Below, in pieces: positions 1 to 7,070 of a DNA stretch of 17,183 nt. This DNA is from Bacteroidetes bacterium UBA7368 (GTDB lineage: Bacteria > Bacteroidota > Rhodothermia > Rhodothermales > UBA10348). Position numbers and translations under genes: made by a program. The DNA is taken from contig DKOG01000283.1 in the NCBI GenBank assembly GCA_002469915.1, positions 1 to 17,183 of the forward strand. Direction: 5' to 3'. The notes under the pieces are model-generated. The model worked only from the letters and a program-made list of their open reading frames with translations. It did no database searches and was not told where the DNA came from. Every line of letters begins with the position of its first letter. The first letter of the stretch is position 1.

Positions 1-1020
1 GTGAACCTAGACGAGGTAAAAGCACTTGCTGCGTGGATGACATGGAAATGCGCCATCGTGAATGTGCCTTTTGGAGGTGCAAAGGGTGGCATCATTTGTA
101 ACCCCAAAGAATTGAGTCGAGGCGAGCTTGAACGCCTTACTCGGCGGTATACCGCTAATCTAACCGACGTCTTTGGACCGGATAAAGATATTCCGGCCCC
201 GGACATGAACACCAACGAACAGACGATGGCATGGATACTGGATACGTATTCAATGACTGTCAAAAGAACTGAACCAGCCGTCGTTACAGGTAAACCGGTT
301 TCACTAGGTGGATCTTGGGGGCGTCGCGAAGCTACCGGCCGTGGTGTAATGACCGTGACGCTGGCCGCAATGGACAGACTGGGCATGCGCCCATCCGATT
401 GCAGCGTGGCTGTTCAGGGATTTGGAAACGTCGGGTCCATTGCTGCTGAGCTGCTTGCACAGCAAGGCTGTACGATCGTGGCTGTTTCAGATGTGTCTGG
501 TGGGTATTACAACGAACGTGGCTTGGACATCCCAGCTATGATCGAGTACTCAAAGAACAATGGCTACAGCTTGGAAGGGTATCCCAAGGCGGAACTCATC
601 TCCAATGAGGAATTGCTCGCTTTGGACGTTGACGTGCTCGCGCCGTGCGCCAAAGAAGATCAAATTACCAGCCGAAATGCGGACACGATCAAAGCTAGGA
701 TTGTGGCTGAAGGGGCCAACGGCCCTACATCTCCCAAAGCAGATGTTATTCTGAAGGAAAAGGGATGCACAGTTATTCCAGACATTTTAGCTAATGCTGG
801 TGGTGTGACCGTCTCGTACTTCGAGTGGGTGCAAGATCGCCAGGGCTATTTTTGGACGCTGGACCGAGTTAATCGTAGACTGGACCGCATGATGCACAAG
901 GCGTTCGACGATGTATTCGACAAAGCCGAAGAACATAATGTGACGATGAGAATCGGCGCCTACGTACTCGCCATCAAACGGGTAGCGGATGCCCTCGAAT
1001 TACGCGGCATCTACGCGTAA
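1..1020 (+). CDS. Glu/Leu/Phe/Val dehydrogenase, 5' truncated
   Basis: This is an NAD(P)-dependent amino acid dehydrogenase, most like glutamate dehydrogenase, which interconverts L-glutamate and 2-oxoglutarate plus ammonia in the cytoplasm. The visible 339 codons start inside the substrate domain. The segment with K16 and the GGAKGG loop (catalytic lysine K28) is present, followed by the PAPDMNT motif with the catalytic Asp at about residue 68. The [14 protein letters not shown] stretch leads into the Rossmann domain, whose GFGNVG dinucleotide loop is at residues 140-145. Family members are about 410-430 aa, so roughly 80 N-terminal residues lie left of the window, and the GTG at position 1 is an internal valine codon rather than a start. 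The C-terminus is intact, and a strong hairpin terminator follows 26 bp after the stop codon. Glutamate rather than leucine or phenylalanine as substrate is likely but cannot be proved from this part. Confidence 0.93.
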   Translation: MNLDEVKALAAWMTWKCAIVNVPFGGAKGGIICNPKELSRGELERLTRRYTANLTDVFGPDKDIPAPDMNTNEQTMAWILDTYSMTVKRTEPAVVTGKPVSLGGSWGRREATGRGVMTVTLAAMDRLGMRPSDCSVAVQGFGNVGSIAAELLAQQGCTIVAVSDVSGGYYNERGLDIPAMIEYSKNNGYSLEGYPKAELISNEELLALDVDVLAPCAKEDQITSRNADTIKARIVAEGANGPTSPKADVILKEKGCTVIPDILANAGGVTVSYFEWVQDRQGYFWTLDRVNRRLDRMMHKAFDDVFDKAEEHNVTMRIGAYVLAIKRVADALELRGIYA

Positions 1021-1046
1021 GCAAATCTAAAGTGATGCTACAAAAT

Positions 1047-1084
1047 GGGGCGCCGTTCTAATGAACGGCGCCCCTACTTTGTTT
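1047..1084 (+). terminator. Intrinsic terminator after the dehydrogenase gene
   Basis: A perfect 12-bp stem (1047-1058 paired with 1063-1074, starting GGGGCGCCGTTC) closes a 4-nt TAAT loop and is followed by a T-rich tail (TACTTTGTTT). It lies 26 bp past the dehydrogenase stop codon and before the next gene, as expected of a rho-independent terminator. Confidence 0.85.
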
Positions 1085-1190
1085 AGCAGCAGTTAGAATC
1101 CAGGTTGTTGTCACGAATGCATAAAATCTGTATTGATTGCCGCCCTTTCCTGTTGCATTTTGGGGCACTGTGACCACATCTAGCCCAAAT

Positions 1191-1799
1191 ATGCCCAGCA
1201 TTCAGATATATTTTCGAATTACTGCCTGCATTCTCCTCCTCAGCGGCAGTGCTGTTTCGGGTATTATGGCTCAAGATGCATCTGACGCAGAGTCTCACTT
1301 GCAGGTAGCGGCGCATATTCTAGTTGAATGCGCTCAGTCTGTTCTTACGGAGCAAGAGCCCTTTCGATTTGATACCGAGTCCGTTCCAGAACCACTCAGT
1401 ATCGAGATCATGCGCATCTTGACGGAAGAGAACGGACATCGACTTGAAAACCTGCCTGCATCCTCTTCATTACAGCTCGAAATAGATCGAATGGGTATCG
1501 AGTGGCAGTCTGTTGGCAGAAAGCAGTTACGCAGACACGTTACAGCCTCTTCAACGGCCATTTTCACCTCGTCGGACGGTGCCGTGACATCTAATTCCTG
1601 TGCAAATACACGTTCAGACCTTGTGAGTCGAGAAGCCGCTGAGACCCTTTCAGACCCAGATATCGCCGCCCTCCAACCCGCTATTCCCCTAAAAAAAGGG
1701 CTCCGCCGTGTCTTAGAACCCATTGTGCTCATTGGAGCATCAGCGGTTGGGACCTACCTCTTGTTCAACTTGCGGTCACGCCGCACCGATAGCAATTGA
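1191..1799 (+). CDS. Unknown secreted protein with C-terminal membrane anchor
   Basis: I do not recognise this 202-aa protein. I chose the ATG at 1191 because a signal peptide begins there: a short polar start, a hydrophobic core at about residues 9-23 and a likely signal peptidase site after the MAQ at 26-28. The frame is open back to 1137, but that would put 18 poorly fitting residues in front of the signal peptide. The central part (30-165) is polar with two cysteines (C47, C137) and no motif I know. Residues about 174-193 form one hydrophobic helix, followed by a short basic tail (RSRR). The expected topology is a periplasmic body held by a single C-terminal helix. Its TGA overlaps the TTG start of the lipoprotein gene by 4 bp, so the two are probably co-translated. 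No Shine-Dalgarno sequence is visible. Confidence 0.65.
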   Translation: MPSIQIYFRITACILLLSGSAVSGIMAQDASDAESHLQVAAHILVECAQSVLTEQEPFRFDTESVPEPLSIEIMRILTEENGHRLENLPASSSLQLEIDRMGIEWQSVGRKQLRRHVTASSTAIFTSSDGAVTSNSCANTRSDLVSREAAETLSDPDIAALQPAIPLKKGLRRVLEPIVLIGASAVGTYLLFNLRSRRTDSN

Positions 1800-3535
1800 T
1801 TCGTCGGTTACTCATATCTGCATTGGCCCTCCTACCGATGGCGTGTGCGGTACCGGTACCCCCTACTGGTGGCCCTCCAGATACCACGCCCCCCACCCTT
1901 TTGACTACGATTCCGGAAAACGGACAGGTACAATTCAGTGGGATGGAGCTAGAGTTTCTCTTTGATGAAGCCATTGACATGCGTTCATTCACTCGGGCTT
2001 TTTCGATCACTCCAGATGTAAACGGCCTGCCTGAAATAAGTGGGTCGGCCAAAAAAGTAAAAGTCCGCTTACCGGAAGAACCCCGACCCGAGACAACGTA
2101 TATCGTTACGCTGGAAGCGTCTCTACGAGATAGCCGAAGTGTTGCTCTCACGGCTCCCATCACGTTAGCGTTTTCAACGGGCTCTACAATTGATGCGGGA
2201 AAGCTGAGCGGAAAGGTCGTCCGCAGTACGGATGGATCCGTGGGTCAAAATGTAGATATTTTCGCCTACGCGGACGGAGACTCAACGACGCTAAGTGGTC
2301 CGCCATTGTACAGAACCCAAACGGGTAATGATGGAACGTTCCGATTCACTCATTTAGCTGAAAAGGATTATTTCGTCGTTGCTTTGCGTGATGGCAACAG
2401 AAATCGACTACTGAATCCTGGAGAGCCTTTTGGTGTGCCACCTACAGATCGAATTACAGCCGATTCTATGGGTGTCGCTCCCATCACCCCGTGGGTGTTA
2501 GCGGCCAGAGATGACGTTTCACCTGAGGTTGATCGGATTAGAGCTGTCTCGACCCAAGACCTTGAAATTCGTTTTTCTGAATCCTTGGATGTAGACCTCA
2601 ACGCCTATGACCGAATCCTAAACGAAGGCGAATCACCAGTAGTGAGGGACTCAACCGGGTTTCCTGTTTCTGGAGACTTGAGTGTCTATTTCACGGAATC
2701 TATTGCGCGCTCTGTGTTTGTGCGCACGCCATCATTGGTACCGGGTTCATACACCATTGAAAACACATGGCTTCTACGGGACTCCTCCTACAACTTTGTG
2801 GATTCCTCCATCGATACATTTGTCGTCTCCCCAGGCTTACAAGAACCCGTCGCACCCGAGTTTCTTTCATGGATTCCTGACTCAACGACTACCTCGGCCT
2901 CATTACTCAAGACCATTTGGCCAGGTGAAACCTTTGGATTCAGAACGACCTTACCCGTTCAAGAACTCAAAGACGCGGTCATTCGTGATACGTCGGGCAC
3001 CGTCTATCCGGCTGAATTCGACCATCCTTTCCCAACCATGTTTGTCCTAAAACGGGAAGGTAGTTTCAAATTCAATGAGCCTTTCTTTTTAGAGTTCAAC
3101 CAGCGTGGTTTTGGAGGATCTGATTCGCTCATTACTGGCTACTTTCAGTTTGCGAACGAACGAGATACCGGTGAACTCGCCTTCCACATTCAGTCCCTTC
3201 AAAAGGACGGGCAAGAACCTGATCACTTTTTTACCACAGACGTATTGCGTGACAATCGCCTGATTAAACGTCATCAATCCGGCGAATCCGATATGCTCAT
3301 AACCCAGCTGCCCGGTGGGCTCCAACCGAAGTTGCGGGTTTACCAATCAGCGTCCTCTTCTCCCTTCTGGGGGGCTGGAGCTCTTTTTCCGAAATGGATT
3401 CCTGCAGATCCAATTGGATGGATCGAGGTAATTGAACCGGTCCGAGCACGCTGGGAAACGGTGCTACCCGATACGATTGACTTCCAAAGCTGGCCCATGA
3501 TTGCGCCTCTGAGCGATTCAACCGATACGCAATGA
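1796..3535 (+). CDS. Outer-membrane-type lipoprotein with Ig-like (Big_5) domain
   Basis: This 579-aa protein opens with a lipoprotein signal peptide: MIRR, a hydrophobic run and the lipobox LPMAC with the lipidated Cys at residue 17. Valine at position +2 gives no inner-membrane retention signal by the enterobacterial rule, so the outer membrane is likely. A GGPPDTTPP segment then leads into a bacterial Ig-like domain (about 28-118, with the typical PENG and LEFLFDEAID pattern). Next comes a carboxypeptidase-regulatory-like beta domain (about 120-205, with GTFRFTHLAEKDYFVVALRD). The rest is probably further beta structure without a clear family. The start is TTG, inside the stop codon of the upstream gene, and is supported by the signal peptide beginning there. 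Proteins with this layout are common in Bacteroidota and relatives. Their function is unknown, and a structural or surface role is only an inference. Confidence 0.85.
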   Translation: MIRRLLISALALLPMACAVPVPPTGGPPDTTPPTLLTTIPENGQVQFSGMELEFLFDEAIDMRSFTRAFSITPDVNGLPEISGSAKKVKVRLPEEPRPETTYIVTLEASLRDSRSVALTAPITLAFSTGSTIDAGKLSGKVVRSTDGSVGQNVDIFAYADGDSTTLSGPPLYRTQTGNDGTFRFTHLAEKDYFVVALRDGNRNRLLNPGEPFGVPPTDRITADSMGVAPITPWVLAARDDVSPEVDRIRAVSTQDLEIRFSESLDVDLNAYDRILNEGESPVVRDSTGFPVSGDLSVYFTESIARSVFVRTPSLVPGSYTIENTWLLRDSSYNFVDSSIDTFVVSPGLQEPVAPEFLSWIPDSTTTSASLLKTIWPGETFGFRTTLPVQELKDAVIRDTSGTVYPAEFDHPFPTMFVLKREGSFKFNEPFFLEFNQRGFGGSDSLITGYFQFANERDTGELAFHIQSLQKDGQEPDHFFTTDVLRDNRLIKRHQSGESDMLITQLPGGLQPKLRVYQSASSSPFWGAGALFPKWIPADPIGWIEVIEPVRARWETVLPDTIDFQSWPMIAPLSDSTDTQ

Positions 3536-3538
3536 GGT
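3534..3538 (+). promoter_or_regulatory. Shine-Dalgarno site for the nnr gene
   Basis: GAGGT lies 6 bases before the ATG at 3545 and overlaps the stop codon of the lipoprotein gene. It supports the chosen start. Few other genes in the window have such a site. Confidence 0.55.
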
Positions 3539-3544
3539 ATCCAA

Positions 3545-5176
3545 ATGAACACGGTATCGAATTCGTTGAATGAACTAGCTCCTGTTCTCGGCGCTGCCGC
3601 GATGCGCCAAGCCGATCGGGTGACTATTGAAGAAATCGGTATTCCCGGTTTCACACTCATGGAGTCTGCGGGACGAGAGACCACTCGAGTCGCTCAGGAA
3701 ATGATCGAACTCTTGATGGACGTCTATTCGCAGGCAGATTCTCCAGCCACGGGCCACGTAATCTGCGTATGTGGAAAAGGAAATAACGGGGGAGATGGCT
3801 TCGTGATTGCACGCTACCTCGCCAGCTATGGTCATCGCATTGAAGTGCTTCTGATGGCACCCGAATCAGGCTACACTAACGATGCAGCCGCTAATCTGAA
3901 GATCCTTCGGAAACTAGCGGCCATTCAGAAAAACCTGACGGTGCTGCCGTTTAGCACGACCGCCGCACTCGATAAATTGGAAACGCCAGACCTGCTAGTG
4001 GATGCCCTGTTGGGGACGGGGTTACAATCCGCCGTTCGAGCTCCGTATGATGCGGTCATCGGTTGGATGAATGCCTTAATGGTCCCGGTCCTATCTGTCG
4101 ATGTGCCTTCTGGCATTTCCTCCGATAGTGGCCACATGATGGGATGCGCCGTGGCCGCTGCCGAGACCGTAACGATGGGCGCCTTAAAACCGGGATTACT
4201 CCTTGGAGATGGTCCTGATTATTCCGGTGCGCTGCATGTTGTCGACATTGGTATTCCAGCCCATGTGCTGCAACGCATTGCAGCCTCTCATGACAGCCCG
4301 CGTATTTCAAATAGCAGGTATGTGGCGGCACGACTTCCTGAAAAGAGCCGAAAGGACCACAAATATACCAGCGGTCCAGCCCTGATTGCCGGCGGATCAG
4401 CTTCATTTCCTGGTGCACCCGCCTTGGCAGCGCGCGGAGCAGCTCGCTCGGGAAGCGGCTACGTAGTTTGTGCTTGTCCGGAAGAAATCCGGACTATCCT
4501 ACTAGAGAAGCTCGACGATATCCCCGTTGAATCCTGGCCGGACAACGCACAAAATGGGGCAGATGCTGTTCAACGTTTAGTCACCAAACTGGGAGCGCGC
4601 TGGACAAAAGCTAAATCACTTTTGGTTGGGCCCGGTCTCGGGCGCGCCGAAGGCGCGCCCGACCTCGTCAAAGCACTGCTCACATCCTTTAATGGACCTT
4701 GCGTGGTTGATGCTGATGCCCTTTTTGCACTTATGGAAGAACGGGATTGGGTTCGAGCTCATTCAGGTGGCCAGTGGGTGTTCACTCCGCATGTAGGCGA
4801 ATTTCATCGTCTACTGGGACCCTCTTCGGAAATAGATCTCCTCAAGATGGGCATACAGTTTGCCAAAGAGTGGAACGTGATACTCCTCTTGAAAGGGCAG
4901 CCGTCGGTCACTTTCTCACCCGATGGGCATCAGGTCATTAACACTACGGGAAACCCGGGTGCTGCAACGGCCGGCTCCGGAGACGTACTGGCCGGCGTAG
5001 TTTGCGGCCTTTTGTCTCAAGGATTGTCGCCACTCGATGCAGCCATCGGCGGAATTCATTTGGCTGGAACTGCCGCTGATCTATTCGTAGAAGAGCGTGC
5101 CGCACCATCCATGGTAGCTTCAGACATTCTGGAACTGTTACCATCGGCTATCGCCCAACTACTCCCTTCCGAATGA
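3545..5176 (+). CDS. nnr: Bifunctional NAD(P)H-hydrate epimerase / ADP-dependent dehydratase
   Basis: This 543-aa enzyme repairs damaged nicotinamide cofactors. The N-terminal YjeF domain epimerises R- to S-NAD(P)H hydrate, and the C-terminal domain dehydrates the S form back to NAD(P)H using ADP. In the N-terminal half (about 1-225) the loop GKGNNGGDGF is at 77-86, VDALLGTGL at 152-160 and VDVPSG at 185-190. In the C-terminal ribokinase-like half (about 260-540) I see GSASFPGAPALAARGAARSG near the start, VVDADAL, FTPHVGEF from 413 and GNPGAATAGSGD at 469-480, the nucleotide-binding region. Both halves look intact, and the length matches the fused family. The gene starts 9 bp after the lipoprotein gene, with a Shine-Dalgarno site, and its stop overlaps vanZ-like by 4 bp (ATGA). 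A GC-rich hairpin sits within the coding sequence at 4638-4662. Confidence 0.96.
   Translation: MNTVSNSLNELAPVLGAAAMRQADRVTIEEIGIPGFTLMESAGRETTRVAQEMIELLMDVYSQADSPATGHVICVCGKGNNGGDGFVIARYLASYGHRIEVLLMAPESGYTNDAAANLKILRKLAAIQKNLTVLPFSTTAALDKLETPDLLVDALLGTGLQSAVRAPYDAVIGWMNALMVPVLSVDVPSGISSDSGHMMGCAVAAAETVTMGALKPGLLLGDGPDYSGALHVVDIGIPAHVLQRIAASHDSPRISNSRYVAARLPEKSRKDHKYTSGPALIAGGSASFPGAPALAARGAARSGSGYVVCACPEEIRTILLEKLDDIPVESWPDNAQNGADAVQRLVTKLGARWTKAKSLLVGPGLGRAEGAPDLVKALLTSFNGPCVVDADALFALMEERDWVRAHSGGQWVFTPHVGEFHRLLGPSSEIDLLKMGIQFAKEWNVILLLKGQPSVTFSPDGHQVINTTGNPGAATAGSGDVLAGVVCGLLSQGLSPLDAAIGGIHLAGTAADLFVEERAAPSMVASDILELLPSAIAQLLPSE
4638..4662. repeat. GC-rich perfect inverted repeat inside nnr
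   Basis: An 11-bp perfect stem (4638-4648 with 4652-4662) closes a 3-nt GAA loop. Each arm contains the octamer GGCGCGCC. It encodes part of the GLGRAEGAPD stretch after the GPGLG motif of the dehydratase domain. No T tract follows, so it should not act as a standard terminator. Confidence 0.7.
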
Positions 5177-5544
5177 ACCGCAGAAAAATCGTCCTTATTT
5201 GCGCTATTTGCTGGACAGCATTTATTGTGATCGGGCTCACCATTCCTGGAAAGAGCTATCCAGACTCATCCCTTCTAGATTTCGACAAGGCGATACATGC
5301 CGGTCTATTTTTCATTCTCTCGCTGTTGTGGCTATTTGCTTTGGCCCACGATCGACTAACTAGGGCATTAACGATTACGGCGATTGTGGTCGTGTTTTCA
5401 TTTGCCACCGAATGGTATCAAGAAATGCTCCCCTTCGGCCGAATGGGGGATGTCCTCGACGCCGTTGCAGATACGGCTGGCGCGCTTGCCGGCTTTGCTG
5501 CCTGGGCACTCTACATCGTTTTTCGTCTCGAGCCCCCAGTCTGA
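5173..5544 (+). CDS. VanZ-like membrane protein
   Basis: This small inner-membrane protein (123 aa) has four predicted helices at about 5-24, 40-58, 64-80 and 102-118. It carries the conserved polar pattern of the VanZ-like family: DKAIHAGLF at 38-46, E80 and Q83 in TEWYQ, and R90, D93, D96 and D100 in GRMGDVLDAVAD. The family is named after a teicoplanin-resistance gene, but most members, including short ones like this, are widespread chromosomal proteins of unknown role, so antibiotic resistance should not be inferred. The ATG overlaps the nnr stop (ATGA), pointing to translational coupling as the last gene of a four-gene operon. No Shine-Dalgarno site is visible, which fits re-initiation after nnr. 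Confidence 0.88.
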   Translation: MNRRKIVLICAICWTAFIVIGLTIPGKSYPDSSLLDFDKAIHAGLFFILSLLWLFALAHDRLTRALTITAIVVVFSFATEWYQEMLPFGRMGDVLDAVADTAGALAGFAAWALYIVFRLEPPV

Positions 5545-5640
5545 ACACATTTTGCCCCAAAAAAGAGGAGCAACTTCTCCTCCACATAAGGGTCTTTAAC
5601 CTACGAGCTCGAGTTCTAAGTGGTGAGAAAAATGGCTTTC

Positions 5641-5663
5641 GAGAGGGACGACCTCTTTTTTTC
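5641..5663 (+). terminator. Possible terminator after the vanZ-like gene
   Basis: A short stem AGAGG/CCTCT (5642-5646 with 5652-5656, 5-nt loop) runs straight into a tract of seven T. The T tract fits a rho-independent terminator, but the stem is short and the site lies about 100 bp past the operon end. A second weak 6-bp stem (5565-5570 with 5577-5582) nearer the gene has no T tract. Confidence 0.4.
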
Positions 5664-5682
5664 ACTTCCGTTTTCGTGCCTG

Positions 5683-5698
5683 TTGACGTATAATCTTG
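5683..5698 (+). promoter_or_regulatory. Possible promoter of the tonB-like gene
   Basis: A perfect TATAAT at 5689-5694 lies about 95 bp before the tonB-like start. The overlapping TAATCTTG at 5691-5698 resembles the Bacteroidota -7 element TAnnTTTG. No good -35 or -33 element is found at the right distance, so the call is tentative. Confidence 0.35.
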
Positions 5699-5762
5699 CC
5701 TTGACCCGGTTTGACCCCGCAATCCCGGTCGATCTTGGCGTCGAAAGACGAATTAAAAAAGT

Positions 5763-5775
5763 GCACCTCAGGTGC
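5763..5775. promoter_or_regulatory. Inverted repeat just before the tonB-like start
   Basis: GCACCT-C-AGGTGC is a perfect 6-bp inverted repeat around a single base, ending 13 bp before the ATG at 5789. With a 1-nt centre it cannot form a good RNA hairpin, so a protein-binding operator is the more natural reading, but chance is possible. Confidence 0.3.
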
Positions 5776-5788
5776 CCATATAAGCATT

Positions 5789-6442
5789 ATGGCTCTTAGA
5801 AAAACAGACAAAGCTGATCTCCGGAAACGGTATCCGCTTTTTATCGAAATTGGAATGGTCATGACCTTGGCCGTTCTCATTGTGGCCTTCCGACTGGATA
5901 TGAGTGTGGACGACACATTTGAAGTCCAGCTACAAGAACAGGAAGTTGTGCAGATGGAAGACATTCAGCAAACACAGCAGATTGAAAAGCCGCCACCACC
6001 ACCGCGTCCACCAGTCCCGGTTGAAGTCCCGAATGACGAAGTTCTCGAAGATGATGAACTCGATCTGGATATGTCCCTTGACTTGGACGAAGTCATCGAT
6101 CTGCCACCTCCACCACCTGAGGTAGAGGAAGAAGAAGAGCCTGAAATCTTCGTTATCGTAGAGCAGTCTCCAGAGCTTATTGGTGGACTAGAAGGTCTCC
6201 AGAAAAAAATTCGCTACCCGGAAATTGCCAAAAAAGCAGGCGTTGAAGGCCGTGTTTTCCTTCAGTTCGTCGTAGACGAGCAAGGTAATGTGCATGACCC
6301 CGTCGTCACCCGTGGTATTGGAGCAGGGTGTGATGAGGAAGCCATTCGTGCTATCCAAAGCGCCAAGTTCAAACCTGGTAAGCAGCGCGGTAAAGCCGTT
6401 AAGGTCAAAATGTCTCTACCGGTCACCTTCCGTTTGAAGTAG
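5789..6442 (+). CDS. TonB-like energy transducer
   Basis: This 217-aa protein should carry proton-motive energy from an inner-membrane ExbB/ExbD complex to TonB-dependent outer-membrane receptors. It has a short basic cytoplasmic N-terminus, one transmembrane helix (about 17-36), and a periplasmic linker with two proline runs (KPPPPPRPP at 67-75, LPPPPPEV at 105-112) separated by a very acidic stretch. The C-terminal TonB domain is at about 128-217, with YPEIAKKAGVEGRVFLQFVV, and C181 lies in the conserved GCDEEAIRAI helix. I start it at the ATG at 5789. The frame is open further upstream, but those codons run through the inverted repeat and do not resemble the family. No exbB or exbD gene is in the window. 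A strong terminator follows 19 bp after the stop. Confidence 0.92.
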   Translation: MALRKTDKADLRKRYPLFIEIGMVMTLAVLIVAFRLDMSVDDTFEVQLQEQEVVQMEDIQQTQQIEKPPPPPRPPVPVEVPNDEVLEDDELDLDMSLDLDEVIDLPPPPPEVEEEEEPEIFVIVEQSPELIGGLEGLQKKIRYPEIAKKAGVEGRVFLQFVVDEQGNVHDPVVTRGIGAGCDEEAIRAIQSAKFKPGKQRGKAVKVKMSLPVTFRLK

Positions 6443-6461
6443 ATCGACTGCAGAATATGCG

Positions 6462-6503
6462 AAAGGGGTGGCGCGCGTGGCGCGCCACCCCTTTTTCTTT
6501 TTT
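6462..6503 (+). terminator. Strong intrinsic terminator after the tonB-like gene
   Basis: A perfect 14-bp stem (6462-6475 with 6481-6494) closes a 5-nt CGTGG loop. A T-rich run broken only by one C (6492-6503) follows. The 3' arm holds the octamer GGCGCGCC, also seen in the hairpin within nnr. Confidence 0.93.
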
Positions 6504-7067
6504 ATGAAATACAAAAAACGAATATTTCCACGTTTACTTGGTCAGAAGCGTCCTCGGAAAAAGCGCGAGCTGGAAATGGTTGAAGAACCACCTCAAGTCG
6601 TAGTGCGGGATGCCTTTGAACCTGAAGAGGAAACGTTCAATCCAGTTTGGGATACTCAAATATTGGACCGACCTGAATTATCAGATGTTCAGATTCCCGC
6701 TCCGATCGAGACTTCGAATCATATGCACGAGAATGCAGGACAGGGGACAGTCCAACATTCAAATGCGCCATTAACCCGTGGAGAGCAGCAGCAGACGGCC
6801 GTCGCTGAGCCTACTCCTCCATACGTACAGCCCAATAGGTTGGAAACTCCTAACAAAGACAATCTAGACGACATTGTCGATCAGCTTTTAAGGGACAAGG
6901 ATTTCTTGTTGGCCAAAGAGTTGAAGCACAAAGCCGATGAAATCAACCAGTTGATGATTCAGGCTCAGCGACAGAATCTAAAGGTGGAGGTAGTTGCCAC
7001 CCAGATAGAGGCTAGCCCAGGAAAACAACTATCCTGGCTGGACGTCAAGATTTTCAAAGAAATCTAG
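6504..7067 (+). CDS. Unknown 187-aa protein, basic N-terminus
   Basis: I do not recognise this gene. From the ATG at 6504 the protein has a strongly basic first 21 residues (KYKKR, KRPRKKR), a disordered-looking, Gln/Pro/Glu-rich middle (about 25-118), and a charged helical C-terminal part (about 119-165), possibly a coiled coil, ending in a short SWLDVKIFKEI tail. There is no signal peptide or membrane helix. The frame is open back to a GTG at 6468, but that would translate through the terminator hairpin, so I reject it. Another possible start is the ATG at 6576. The ATG at 6504 directly abuts the terminator T tract and leaves no room for a leader or Shine-Dalgarno site, so expression may depend on readthrough from the tonB-like gene or on the later start. 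It ends 3 bp from the convergent amidohydrolase gene. Confidence 0.55.
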   Translation: MKYKKRIFPRLLGQKRPRKKRELEMVEEPPQVVVRDAFEPEEETFNPVWDTQILDRPELSDVQIPAPIETSNHMHENAGQGTVQHSNAPLTRGEQQQTAVAEPTPPYVQPNRLETPNKDNLDDIVDQLLRDKDFLLAKELKHKADEINQLMIQAQRQNLKVEVVATQIEASPGKQLSWLDVKIFKEI

Positions 7068-7070
7068 TAA

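Noticed and set aside
1099..1127. Promoter with TTGTTG (1105) and TAAAAT (1122) before the 202-aa gene
   Set aside because: The spacing between the elements is only 11 bp, and no other -35 fits.
1334..1732. Open frame of 132 codons on the minus strand opposite the 202-aa protein
   Set aside because: The plus-strand frame has a signal peptide, an anchor helix and coupling to the next gene, while the minus-strand frame has none of these.
5173..5544. Glycopeptide resistance from the VanZ-like gene
   Set aside because: No vanA/B/H/X/R/S gene is present, and short VanZ-like proteins are common chromosomal genes without a resistance role.
5412..5693. Plus-strand frame of 93 codons over the end of the vanZ-like gene and the following gap
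   Set aside because: Its composition (Arg and Cys rich) is that of a shifted frame, and half of it overlaps a conserved VanZ domain.
6468..6503. GTG start at 6468 for the unknown 187-aa protein
   Set aside because: The added codons are the terminator hairpin and its T tract, giving an artificial HPFFFF stretch.
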